DNA of 64,000 bases, from assembly GCF_009928415.1 (NCBI RefSeq), contig NZ_JAABNN010000023.1, forward strand, positions 1 to 64,000, read 5' to 3'. The stretch comes from Bacillus sp. USDA818B3_A. Lineage in GTDB: Bacteria; Bacillota; Bacilli; Bacillales; Cytobacillaceae. The translations under genes were made by a program, and so were the position numbers. Numbering within the stretch: position 1 is the first letter of the stretch; the number at the start of each line of letters is the position of its first letter. The notes beneath the pieces are model-generated. The model saw only the letters and a list, made by a program, of their open reading frames with translations, searched no databases and was not told the origin of the DNA. This document shows, piece after piece, positions 33,062-42,099 of this stretch.

Positions 33062-33469
33062 TGTTAATCTTAATCTCCAAAAATATCCTAATTAATTCTT
33101 TTGATTTTAATATATTTTTGGCAGTGTTTTGCGCCCCAAGTGTCCTAGATGCTAATACGTATTAGTGCGGTGTGATGTTTTTTTAATTATCTAACTAATA
33201 TAATAGAAAGAACATGGTATTTTTAAAAAATAAGGTTTGTTTTTTTCGGTGGAATTGTTAGTAGGTTGGTAATCAGCATGGCGAATGCGGCGGCATCGGT
33301 ATACTTACCTTCTTCTTTAAAAGGGGCACTGTCTTAACCTAATCAAACATCGGACTGCTTCTCTCAATTTCGACGGTGCACTGTCTGAACCTAACCATTA
33401 GCAAACTTACCCCTTCACTTTGAAGGATATAGTTCCACCAGGAGATAATTAAGTATGTATTAATCAAAT
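33062..33469. other. Non-coding spacer between tuf and the S10 promoters
   Basis: About 400 bp without a believable gene. It holds a 17-bp direct repeat (33326-33342 and 33378-33394, one mismatch), a perfect 14-bp palindrome CTAATACGTATTAG (33152-33165), and long A/T tracts. In B. subtilis a peptidase gene (ybaC) sits here; no trace of it is seen. Confidence 0.6.
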
Positions 33470-33505
33470 AAAAAAAGCAGATGGATCGTCATCCATCTGC
33501 TTTTA
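33470..33505 (-). terminator. Terminator after tuf
   Basis: Minus strand GCAGATGGAT (33500-33491), loop GACG, ATCCATCTGC (33486-33477), then T6. Perfect 10-bp stem directly after the tuf stop. It ends the str operon. Confidence 0.92.
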
Positions 33506-33513
33506 TATAGAGA

Positions 33514-34701
33514 TTACTCAGAAATAGTTGTGATTGAACCTGAACCAACTGTACGTCCGCCTTCACGAATAGAGAACTTAGTTCCTTCTTCGATCGCAAC
33601 TGGAGCGATTAGTTCAACAGTCATTTCGATGTGGTCACCAGGCATTACCATTTCAGTACCTTCTGGTAGGTTACAAATACCAGTAATATCAGAAGTACGG
33701 AAATAGAATTGTGGACGATAGTTTGTGAAGAATGGAGTATGACGTCCACCTTCTTCTTTAGATAAAACGTAAACTTGTGCTTTGAACTTTGTGTGTGGAG
33801 TGATTGATTTTGGCTTAGCCAAAACTTGTCCACGCTCGATATCTTCACGAGCTACACCACGAAGAAGGGCACCAATGTTGTCACCAGCTTCAGCGAAATC
33901 AAGAAGCTTACGGAACATTTCTACACCTGTTACAGTTGTAGATTTTGGCTCTTCAGTGAAACCAACGATTTCAACTACGTCACCAACTTTAACTACACCA
34001 CGCTCAACACGTCCTGTAGCAACAGTACCACGACCAGTGATTGAGAATACATCCTCAACTGGCATCATGAAAGGTTTATCAGTGTCACGAGTTGGAGTTG
34101 GGATGAACTCATCAACTGCTGCCATTAATTCAATAACTTTCTCTTCCCATGCAGCTTCGCCTTCTAATGCTTTAAGAGCAGAACCTTTGATAACTGGAGT
34201 GTCATCGCCAGGGAAATCATATTCAGTTAATAGATCACGAATTTCCATTTCTACTAACTCAAGTAATTCTTCGTCATCAACCATATCACACTTGTTCATG
34301 AATACAACAAGGTAAGGTACGCCTACCTGACGAGAAAGAAGAATGTGCTCACGAGTTTGTGGCATTGGACCATCAGTTGCAGATACAACTAGGATACCGC
34401 CGTCCATTTGAGCAGCACCAGTGATCATGTTTTTAACATAGTCAGCGTGTCCTGGGCAGTCAACGTGTGCGTAGTGACGGTTATCAGTTTCATACTCAAC
34501 GTGTGCAGTAGAGATTGTGATACCACGTTCTCTTTCTTCTGGAGCACCGTCAATTTGATCGTATGCACGAGCTTCAGCTTTACCTGATTTAGCAAGTACT
34601 GAAGTGATTGCAGCTGTTAAAGTAGTTTTACCATGGTCAACGTGTCCGATTGTACCAATGTTAACGTGTGGCTTAGAACGGTCGAATTTAGCTTTTGCCA
34701 T
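33514..34701 (-). CDS. tuf: Elongation factor Tu
   Basis: GTPase that brings aminoacyl-tRNA to the ribosome. G1 GHVDHGKTTL (about 18-27), G3 DCPGHADYV, G4 NKCDMVDD. 395 residues. RBS GGAGG. Last gene of rpsL-rpsG-fusA-tuf, 129 bp after fusA; the gap has no clear promoter. Only copy in this window. Confidence 0.98.
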   Translation of the reverse strand: MAKAKFDRSKPHVNIGTIGHVDHGKTTLTAAITSVLAKSGKAEARAYDQIDGAPEERERGITISTAHVEYETDNRHYAHVDCPGHADYVKNMITGAAQMDGGILVVSATDGPMPQTREHILLSRQVGVPYLVVFMNKCDMVDDEELLELVEMEIRDLLTEYDFPGDDTPVIKGSALKALEGEAAWEEKVIELMAAVDEFIPTPTRDTDKPFMMPVEDVFSITGRGTVATGRVERGVVKVGDVVEIVGFTEEPKSTTVTGVEMFRKLLDFAEAGDNIGALLRGVAREDIERGQVLAKPKSITPHTKFKAQVYVLSKEEGGRHTPFFTNYRPQFYFRTSDITGICNLPEGTEMVMPGDHIEMTVELIAPVAIEEGTKFSIREGGRTVGSGSITTISE

Positions 34702-34830
34702 TAGAAAAATCCTCCTTTGGATTATAAGGTTTTAAGTATATTTTTAGGCGGAAACTATTAATTGGTTTCCCAAATCAACAGTTTCCTTACTTACATAAGT
34801 AGTTATACTTTATATAAAGGTGAAAATCAA

Positions 34831-36912
34831 TTATTCACCTTTATTTTTTTTAATGATTTCTTCAGAGATTGATTTAGGAACTTCTTCGTAGTGGTCAAAG
34901 TGCATAGAGAATACTCCGCGACCTTGTGTACTTGAACGAAGTGCAGTTGCATAACCAAACATTTCTGAAAGTGGAACCATTGAACGTACAACTTGTGCAT
35001 TACCACGAGCTTCCATACCTTCAACACGGCCACGACGAGCAGTAATTTGTCCCATGATATCACCTAGGTAATCTTCAGGAATTACAACTTCTACTCTCAT
35101 AACAGGTTCAAGGATAACCGGCTGACACTTAGAAGCAGCGTTTTTAAGTGCCATAGAGGCAGCAATTTTGAACGCCATTTCAGAGGAGTCAACATCATGG
35201 TAAGAACCGTCGAACAATCTTGCTTTAATATCAACTAATGGATATCCAGCAAGAACACCACGATCTAATGCATCTTCAAGACCAGCTTGTACAGCAGGAA
35301 TGTATTCACGTGGAACTACACCACCGACGATACCGTTTACGAATTCAAATCCTTTACCCTCATCATTAGGGCCGAATTCGATCCAAACGTGTCCGTATTG
35401 TCCACGACCACCTGATTGGCGGGCAAACTTACCTTCGACTTGTGCAGATCCACGGAAAGTCTCACGGTAGGCTACCTGTGGAGCACCTACGTTAGCTTCA
35501 ACTTTAAATTCACGGCGCATACGGTCAACGATGATGTCAAGGTGTAATTCACCCATACCAGCAATGATGACTTGTCCAGTTTCCTGATCTGTATGTGCAC
35601 GGAAAGTTGGGTCTTCTTCTTGAAGTTTTTGTAAAGCAGTTGTCATTTTGTCTTGGTCTGCTTTTGATTTTGGTTCAACAGAAAGTTGAATAACTGGCTC
35701 AGGGAATTGCATAGACTCTAGGATAACAAGGTTTTTCTCATCACATAGAGTATCGCCAGTTGTTGTATCTTTCAAACCTACAGCAGCAGCAATATCACCA
35801 GCAAAAACCTTAGAGATTTCTTGACGGCTGTTTGCGTGCATTTGAAGGATACGTCCGATACGCTCACGCTTGCCTTTAGTTGAGTTCTGGACATATGATC
35901 CAGCCTCTAAAGTACCTGAGTAAACGCGGAAGAACGTTAGTTTACCAACATAAGGGTCTGTCATAACTTTGAATGCAAGAGCTGAGAATGGCTCTTCATC
36001 GCTTGAGTGACGCTCAAGAACTTCTTCTTCATCATCCACAGCATGACCTTTGATTGCAGGTACATCTAGTGGAGATGGAAGATAATCGATAACTGCATCC
36101 AACATTAATTGAACACCTTTGTTTTTGAATGCTGAACCACAGATTACAGGGTAGAATTCAACATTAACAGTACCTTTACGAATAGCTGCTTTAAGCTCTT
36201 CTTTAGTGATCTCTTCACCACCAAGGTATTTTTCCATTAACTCTTCATCTAATTCTGCTACTGCTTCAACAAGCTTCTCACGATATTCTTCAGCTTGATC
36301 CATATATTCAGCAGGAATGTCACGTACTTCAATATCAGTACCTAAGTCATTACCGTAGAATACAGCATTCATTTCAACAAGGTCAATGATTGCTTCAAAC
36401 TGATCTTCAGCACCGATTGGCAACTGAATTGGGTGTGCATTCGCTTGTAGACGATCGTGAATGGTTCCTACAGAATATAAGAAGTCCGCTCCGATTTTAT
36501 CCATCTTGTTAACGAAAACAACACGCGGTACACCATAAGTAGTTGCTTGGCGCCAAACTGTTTCAGTTTGCGGTTCAACTCCAGATTGTGCATCAAGTAC
36601 TGCTACTGCACCATCAAGTACACGAAGTGAACGTTCAACTTCAACAGTGAAGTCTACGTGTCCTGGTGTATCAATGATATTTACGCGGTGACCTTTCCAC
36701 GAAGCAGTTGTAGCTGCAGACGTGATTGTAATACCGCGTTCTTGTTCCTGCTCCATCCAGTCCATCTGAGATGCACCTTCATGTGTTTCACCAATCTTAT
36801 GAATACGACCAGTGTAATAAAGAACACGCTCAGTGGTAGTCGTTTTACCGGCATCGATGTGAGCCATGATACCGATATTACGAGTATTTTCTAAGGAGAA
36901 CTCTCTTGCCAT
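34831..36912 (-). CDS. fusA: Elongation factor G
   Basis: Translocase GTPase. G1 AHIDAGKTTTTERVLYYTG (about 18-36), G3 DTPGHVDFT, G4 NKMDKIGAD. Domains II-V follow, with RRGRVEGMEARG near the C terminus. 693 residues. No visible hint of fusidic acid resistance changes, though a comparison would be needed. Confidence 0.98.
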   Translation of the reverse strand: MAREFSLENTRNIGIMAHIDAGKTTTTERVLYYTGRIHKIGETHEGASQMDWMEQEQERGITITSAATTASWKGHRVNIIDTPGHVDFTVEVERSLRVLDGAVAVLDAQSGVEPQTETVWRQATTYGVPRVVFVNKMDKIGADFLYSVGTIHDRLQANAHPIQLPIGAEDQFEAIIDLVEMNAVFYGNDLGTDIEVRDIPAEYMDQAEEYREKLVEAVAELDEELMEKYLGGEEITKEELKAAIRKGTVNVEFYPVICGSAFKNKGVQLMLDAVIDYLPSPLDVPAIKGHAVDDEEEVLERHSSDEEPFSALAFKVMTDPYVGKLTFFRVYSGTLEAGSYVQNSTKGKRERIGRILQMHANSRQEISKVFAGDIAAAVGLKDTTTGDTLCDEKNLVILESMQFPEPVIQLSVEPKSKADQDKMTTALQKLQEEDPTFRAHTDQETGQVIIAGMGELHLDIIVDRMRREFKVEANVGAPQVAYRETFRGSAQVEGKFARQSGGRGQYGHVWIEFGPNDEGKGFEFVNGIVGGVVPREYIPAVQAGLEDALDRGVLAGYPLVDIKARLFDGSYHDVDSSEMAFKIAASMALKNAASKCQPVILEPVMRVEVVIPEDYLGDIMGQITARRGRVEGMEARGNAQVVRSMVPLSEMFGYATALRSSTQGRGVFSMHFDHYEEVPKSISEEIIKKNKGE

Positions 36913-36960
36913 TGGGTCTTTCTCCTTCCTAGTATGAAAGTTTTTATATTGAAGGTTAAA

Positions 36961-37431
36961 TTACCAACGATAGTGAGCAAACGCTTTGTTTGCTTCTGCC
37001 ATTTTGTGTGTATCTTCACGTTTCTTAACAGATGCACCAGTGTTGTTAGCTGCATCCATGATTTCGTTTGCTAAACGCTCTTCCATCGTTTTTTCACCGC
37101 GAAGACGCGCATAGTTCACTAACCAGCGAAGACCTAAAGTTGTACGGCGGTCAGGGCGCACCTCAACTGGTACTTGGTAGTTCGCACCACCTACACGGCG
37201 AGCTCTAACTTCTAATACAGGCATGATGTTTTTCATAGCTGCTTCAAAAGTTTCCATCGGCTCTTTGCCAGTACGTTCGCGAATTGTATCGAACGCAGAA
37301 TAAAGAATTTCTTGAGATTTACCTCTTTTACCATCGATCATCATTTTATTGATAAGACGGGTAACTAATTTAGAATTATAAAGTGGATCAGGTAACACGT
37401 CTCTTTTTGCTACAGGACCTTTACGTGGCAT
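36961..37431 (-). CDS. rpsG: 30S ribosomal protein S7
   Basis: Head assembly protein at the E site. MPRKGPVAKRDVLPDPLYNS start (ATG at 37431, 156 residues; the upstream frame to 37452 is not used), GGANYQVPVEVRPDRR, and HKMAEANKAFAHYRW. Confidence 0.97.
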   Translation of the reverse strand: MPRKGPVAKRDVLPDPLYNSKLVTRLINKMMIDGKRGKSQEILYSAFDTIRERTGKEPMETFEAAMKNIMPVLEVRARRVGGANYQVPVEVRPDRRTTLGLRWLVNYARLRGEKTMEERLANEIMDAANNTGASVKKREDTHKMAEANKAFAHYRW

Positions 37432-37470
37432 TATATTTCCTCCTTTCAACAAAGCTTCTATTTAGTATGA

Positions 37471-37893
37471 TTATTTCTTAGCTGCTTTTGGTCTCTTAGT
37501 ACCATATTTAGAACGACCTTGCATACGGTTGTTTACACCAGCTGTATCAAGCGCTCCACGTACGATGTGATAACGTACCCCCGGTAAGTCCTTTACACGT
37601 CCTCCGCGGATAAGAACAACACTGTGCTCTTGAAGGTTGTGGCCGATACCAGGAATGTATGCAGTCACCTCGATACCATTTGTCAAACGTACACGAGCAT
37701 ATTTACGTAACGCTGAGTTTGGTTTCTTTGGAGTCATTGTACCAACACGAGTACATACACCGCGTTTTTGTGGTGAAGATACATTTGTTTGAGATTTCTT
37801 GAAGCTGTTGTAACCTTTATTAAGTGCTGGTGACTTTGATTTTTCCTCTTTTGTTTGACGAGGCTTGCGCACTAATTGGTTAATAGTAGGCAT
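37471..37893 (-). CDS. rpsL: 30S ribosomal protein S12
   Basis: Decoding-centre protein. PTINQLVRKPRQTKEEKS start, and TPKKPNSALRKYARVRL, where the Lys changed in streptomycin resistance is wild type. 140 residues. Its Asp-containing PGVRYHIVRGALD region is normal. Confidence 0.98.
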   Translation of the reverse strand: MPTINQLVRKPRQTKEEKSKSPALNKGYNSFKKSQTNVSSPQKRGVCTRVGTMTPKKPNSALRKYARVRLTNGIEVTAYIPGIGHNLQEHSVVLIRGGRVKDLPGVRYHIVRGALDTAGVNNRMQGRSKYGTKRPKAAKK

Positions 37894-37997
37894 GATTTTT
37901 TCCTCCCTTCGTTATTTGTAAACCCACACATCCAGGTGGTTCATTTTTTTGCAAAAAACAAAGTTCTTGCAGATTAATCTATCTACAAAAACAGTTT

Positions 37998-38246
37998 TTA
38001 ACGAATAATCGCAACAGTTGTTGCACCAACATCTATCCCACATACTTTTCCGAGTTTTTTCATCGAATCAACATAGTGGACAGGGATCTGTATCAAATTC
38101 GCTTCTTGAACGACCTTTGCTGTCAACTTTTGATCAGCGTCGCTTGCAACGAGAAGTTCTTGTACATTTCCTTCTTTCAGTGCTTTCACTGTTTGTTTAG
38201 TACCTATAACAATTGTGTGTGCTTTTAATACTTTTTCATAAGACAT
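37998..38246 (-). CDS. rplGB: L7Ae-like ribosomal protein (YbxF)
   Basis: 82-residue L7Ae/L30e/S12e/Gadd45 family protein that binds kink-turn RNA in related species. MSYEKVLKAHTIVIGTKQTV, LLVASDADQKLTAKV, GIDVGATTVAII. I start at the ATG at 38246, 9 bases after GGAGG, rather than 38255. It lies between rpoC and rpsL, as in B. subtilis. Confidence 0.93.
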   Translation of the reverse strand: MSYEKVLKAHTIVIGTKQTVKALKEGNVQELLVASDADQKLTAKVVQEANLIQIPVHYVDSMKKLGKVCGIDVGATTVAIIR

Positions 38247-38375
38247 AAAGTACATCCTCCAAAGTATCCGTTAATAGGAGCACCTTTGATATAGTATCAT
38301 CTTACCAAAAAGATGTCAACTATAGTTCTATATTTTTTATTCAATAATTCATTTGGTAAATATTTTCATAAATAC

Positions 38376-38399
38376 GGTACCTGCAAAGATGCAGGTACC
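38376..38399 (-). terminator. Hairpin after rpoC
   Basis: Perfect stem GGTACCTGC / GCAGGTACC with a 6-base loop, 10 bp after the rpoC stop, followed by GTATTTATG. The short U content suggests a partial terminator or 3'-end stabiliser. Confidence 0.55.
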
Positions 38400-38408
38400 A
38401 TAGTTTAT

Positions 38409-41400
38409 TTAATCAATTGCAACGGTTTCTTCGGAAGTTGTATCACGCAGTACTGGCTCTGCTTTACGGTAACGCGGCATTCCTGTACCAGCAGGCACAA
38501 GTTTACCGATGATAACATTTTCTTTCAAGCCAAGTAACTCATCACGCTTACCCTTGATCGCGGCATCAGTAAGAACTCTTGTTGTTTCTTGGAATGATGC
38601 TGCAGACAAGAATGAATCAGTTTCAAGTGATGCTTTGGTGATACCAAGTAAGACCGGACGTCCCGTTGCAGGCAGTTTACCTTCAAGTAATGCCTTCTCG
38701 TTTGCATCAGTAAACTGATGAATATCAAGAAGTGTACCTGGAAGTACATCTGTTTCCCCCGCATCGCTGACGCGTATTTTACGCAGCATCTGACGAACCA
38801 TTACCTCGACGTGTTTATCGCCAATTTCAACCCCTTGCATACGGTAAACCTTCTGTACCTCACGCAACAGGTATTCTTGAACAGATGTAACGTCTTTTAC
38901 TTTGATTAACTCTTTCGGGTCAATTGAACCTTCAGTTAATTCTTGACCACGGGCAACTTGGTCATTGATAGCTACCTTTAAACGTGCAGTATATGGAGCA
39001 TTGTAAGTACGGGATTCTACTTCACCTTGAACCACGATTTCATGCTGGCGGTCACGGCCTTCATTAATACCTACAACCACACCATCGATTTCAGAGATAA
39101 CTGCTTGACCTTTCGGATTACGCGCTTCGAAGATCTCTTGGATACGCGGTAAACCTTGGGTAATATCGTCGCCGGCAACCCCACCGGTATGGAATGTACG
39201 CATCGTTAACTGTGTTCCTGGCTCACCGATGGATTGGGCAGCGATAATACCTACTGCTTCGCCCACTTCGACCTCTTGACCTGTTGCCAGGTTGCGGCCA
39301 TAACACTTCTTACATACACCATGACGGGTATTACATGTAAAGGCCGATCTAATTTTCACTTCTTCAATTCCTGCATTAACGATTACTTCAGCTAAGTCCT
39401 CTGTAATCAAGCCATTTTCAGGAACAAGGACTTCTTTTGTTTCAGGATGTCTAATTGGTGTACGAGCGTAACGGCCGATCAGACGTTCATCTAGACCTTC
39501 GATGGTTTCAGTTCCATCTTTTAGGGCACTAATTAGGAAGCCGCGGTCAGTTCCGCAATCATCTTCACGAACGATAACGTCTTGGGCTACGTCAACTAGA
39601 CGACGTGTTAAGTAACCAGAGTCAGCTGTTTTAAGGGCTGTATCCGCAAGACCTTTACGAGCACCGTGAGTCGAGATAAAGTACTCTAATACGGTTAAAC
39701 CTTCACGGAAACTTGATTTAATCGGTAACTCAATGATACGTCCAGCCGGGTTGGCCATCAGTCCACGCATACCAGCAAGCTGCGTGAAGTTAGAGGCGTT
39801 ACCACGGGCACCGGAATCACTCATCATAAAGATTGGGTTCGTTTTATTCAAGGACTTCATTAGTTTTCCTTGAATGGTGTCTTTCGCCGCACTCCAGATT
39901 GCAATGACACGGTCATAACGTTCATCTTCAGTAATAAGACCACGTCTGAATTGCTTCAATACGTTATCAACTTTTTCTTGAGCTTCATGGAGAATTTGCG
40001 GTTTTTCAGGAAGTACGACAATATCGGCCACACCAACTGTTAAACCAGCTTTAGTTGAATGCTTGAAACCTAAATCCTTCATGCGGTCAAGCATTTTTGA
40101 TGTTTCGGTAATTTTGAATCGTTTAAAGACCTCAGCAATGATATTTCCAAGAATTTTCTTTTTAAATGGATCAATCAACGGCATTTCTTTAATTCTAGCT
40201 TTTACGTCTTCACCTTTTTCAATAAAATACTTTGCAGGTGTTTCGACCTCTAAATTATGTCTGGTTGGTTCATTAATATATGGGAATGATTTTGGAAGAA
40301 TTTCATTAAAAATAAGTTTACCAACCGTTGAAATTAGCAACTTATTATTTTGTTCTTCTGTAAACGTTTCATTTCCTAATGATCCAGCATGAACAGCGAC
40401 ACGTGTATGATAGTGAACATAACCGTTCTGATAGGCAAGGATCGCTTCACTTGTATCTTTGAATACCATCCCTTCACCAACTGTACCTTCACGTTCTAGC
40501 GTTAAGTAATAGTTACCTAATACCATATCCTGAGACGGGGTAACAACTGGCTTACCATCTTTAGGGTTCAAGATATTTTGAGCAGCTAGCATCAATAGAC
40601 GAGCTTCTGCTTGCGCTTCAGATGATAATGGTACGTGAACAGCCATTTGGTCACCGTCGAAGTCGGCATTGTATGCCGTACATACTAGTGGATGCAGACG
40701 AATTGCCCGTCCTTCTACAAGTGTTGGTTCAAATGCCTGAATACCTAATCTATGCAATGTAGGGGCACGGTTAAGTAAAACTGGGTGCTCCTTAATTACG
40801 TCTTCTAGTACATCCCAGACATCTGGAGATACACGTTCAATTTTACGTTTAGCTGATTTAATGTTGTGTGCTAAACCTTTTTCAACTAGCTCCTTCATTA
40901 CAAATGGCTTAAAGAGCTCTAGAGCCATCTCTCTTGGAAGACCACATTGATACATTTTTAGGTTTGGACCTACAACGATTACGGAACGGCCAGAATAGTC
41001 AACACGTTTACCTAGTAAGTTTTGACGGAAACGTCCTTGTTTACCTTTAAGCATATGAGAAAGTGATTTTAAAGGACGGTTACCAGGACCAGTAACTGGT
41101 CGGCCGCGGCGTCCGTTATCAATTAAAGCATCCACTGCTTCTTGTAGCATACGCTTTTCATTCTGAACGATAATGCTAGGAGCACCAAGATCTAATAAAC
41201 GCTTTAAGCGATTATTACGGTTAATAACTCGACGATACAAATCGTTTAAGTCAGATGTTGCAAAGCGCCCGCCATCCAATTGAACCATCGGACGAAGTTC
41301 CGGTGGAATAACTGGAAGTACATCAAGGATCATCCATGATGGTTCATTTCCTGAATTACGGAAAGCCTCCAACACTTCAAGACGCTTAATCGCACGTGTA

Positions 41401-42008
41401 CGGCGCTGCCCTTGAGCTGTTTTAAGTTCTTCCTTCAAGATGTCTACTTCTTTATTTAAGTCGATATCAGAAAGAAGCTTTTTAATCGCTTCTGCGCCCA
41501 TAGCAGCTTGGAATTTGTTTCCATACTTTTCGCGATAGGCACGGTATTCTTTCTCAGATAAAAGATGTTTTTTATCAAGTGGTGTATCACCTGTTTCTGT
41601 CACCACATACGAAGCAAAGTAAATCACTTCTTCTAATGCACGAGGGGACATGTCTAAAACAAGACCCATTCGGCTAGGAATTCCTTTAAAATACCAAATA
41701 TGTGAAACAGGTGCTGCTAATTCGATGTGACCCATACGCTCACGACGAACTTTTGCACGTGTTACTTCAACTCCGCAACGGTCACAAACAACGCCCTTAT
41801 ATCGGACACGCTTATATTTTCCACAGTGACATTCCCAGTCCTTTGTTGGACCAAAGATCCGCTCGCAGAATAAGCCGTCTTTTTCAGGTTTTAACGTACG
41901 ATAGTTAATGGTTTCTGGCTTCTTTACTTCTCCGAATGACCATGAACGGATTTTATCCGGTGAAGCAAGACCAATTTTCATATACTCAAAATTATTAACG
42001 TCCAGCAA
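38409..42008 (-). CDS. rpoC: RNA polymerase subunit beta'
   Basis: Catalytic large subunit. Zinc ribbon CHCGKY...CDRCG (about 60-80), the Mg-binding NADFDGDQM motif (about 445-453), the trigger-loop region near GARKGLADTALKTADSGYLTRR (in parts), and a second zinc site with CNTRHGVCKKCYG. 1199 residues. TTG start with GGGAGGT upstream, as in B. subtilis. Confidence 0.98.
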   Translation of the reverse strand: MLDVNNFEYMKIGLASPDKIRSWSFGEVKKPETINYRTLKPEKDGLFCERIFGPTKDWECHCGKYKRVRYKGVVCDRCGVEVTRAKVRRERMGHIELAAPVSHIWYFKGIPSRMGLVLDMSPRALEEVIYFASYVVTETGDTPLDKKHLLSEKEYRAYREKYGNKFQAAMGAEAIKKLLSDIDLNKEVDILKEELKTAQGQRRTRAIKRLEVLEAFRNSGNEPSWMILDVLPVIPPELRPMVQLDGGRFATSDLNDLYRRVINRNNRLKRLLDLGAPSIIVQNEKRMLQEAVDALIDNGRRGRPVTGPGNRPLKSLSHMLKGKQGRFRQNLLGKRVDYSGRSVIVVGPNLKMYQCGLPREMALELFKPFVMKELVEKGLAHNIKSAKRKIERVSPDVWDVLEDVIKEHPVLLNRAPTLHRLGIQAFEPTLVEGRAIRLHPLVCTAYNADFDGDQMAVHVPLSSEAQAEARLLMLAAQNILNPKDGKPVVTPSQDMVLGNYYLTLEREGTVGEGMVFKDTSEAILAYQNGYVHYHTRVAVHAGSLGNETFTEEQNNKLLISTVGKLIFNEILPKSFPYINEPTRHNLEVETPAKYFIEKGEDVKARIKEMPLIDPFKKKILGNIIAEVFKRFKITETSKMLDRMKDLGFKHSTKAGLTVGVADIVVLPEKPQILHEAQEKVDNVLKQFRRGLITEDERYDRVIAIWSAAKDTIQGKLMKSLNKTNPIFMMSDSGARGNASNFTQLAGMRGLMANPAGRIIELPIKSSFREGLTVLEYFISTHGARKGLADTALKTADSGYLTRRLVDVAQDVIVREDDCGTDRGFLISALKDGTETIEGLDERLIGRYARTPIRHPETKEVLVPENGLITEDLAEVIVNAGIEEVKIRSAFTCNTRHGVCKKCYGRNLATGQEVEVGEAVGIIAAQSIGEPGTQLTMRTFHTGGVAGDDITQGLPRIQEIFEARNPKGQAVISEIDGVVVGINEGRDRQHEIVVQGEVESRTYNAPYTARLKVAINDQVARGQELTEGSIDPKELIKVKDVTSVQEYLLREVQKVYRMQGVEIGDKHVEVMVRQMLRKIRVSDAGETDVLPGTLLDIHQFTDANEKALLEGKLPATGRPVLLGITKASLETDSFLSAASFQETTRVLTDAAIKGKRDELLGLKENVIIGKLVPAGTGMPRYRKAEPVLRDTTSEETVAID

Positions 42009-42065
42009 GGGGCCTACCTCCCTTTAAAGTATCTAGGCTTTACCCTTATTGCCCATGAAAACCGA

Positions 42066-42085
42066 GCGCACGGCACTGCGTGCGC
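42066..42085 (-). terminator. rpoB-rpoC intercistronic hairpin
   Basis: Perfect 7-bp GC-rich stem GCGCACG / CGTGCGC with a 6-base loop, then CGGTTTT on the minus strand, in the 91-bp gap between rpoB and rpoC. It could be a leaky attenuator or a processing site; the T-tract is short. Confidence 0.4.
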
Positions 42086-42099
42086 CACAGTTTAAATAA

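Noticed and set aside
34816..34850. AT-rich inverted repeat AAAGGTGAA / TTCACCTTT at the fusA end
   Set aside because: Low GC and partly coding; on the minus strand the following T-tract is interrupted. It is not a convincing terminator.
37690..37740. Possible streptomycin-resistance change in rpsL
   Set aside because: TPKKPNSAL is wild type at the relevant Lys.
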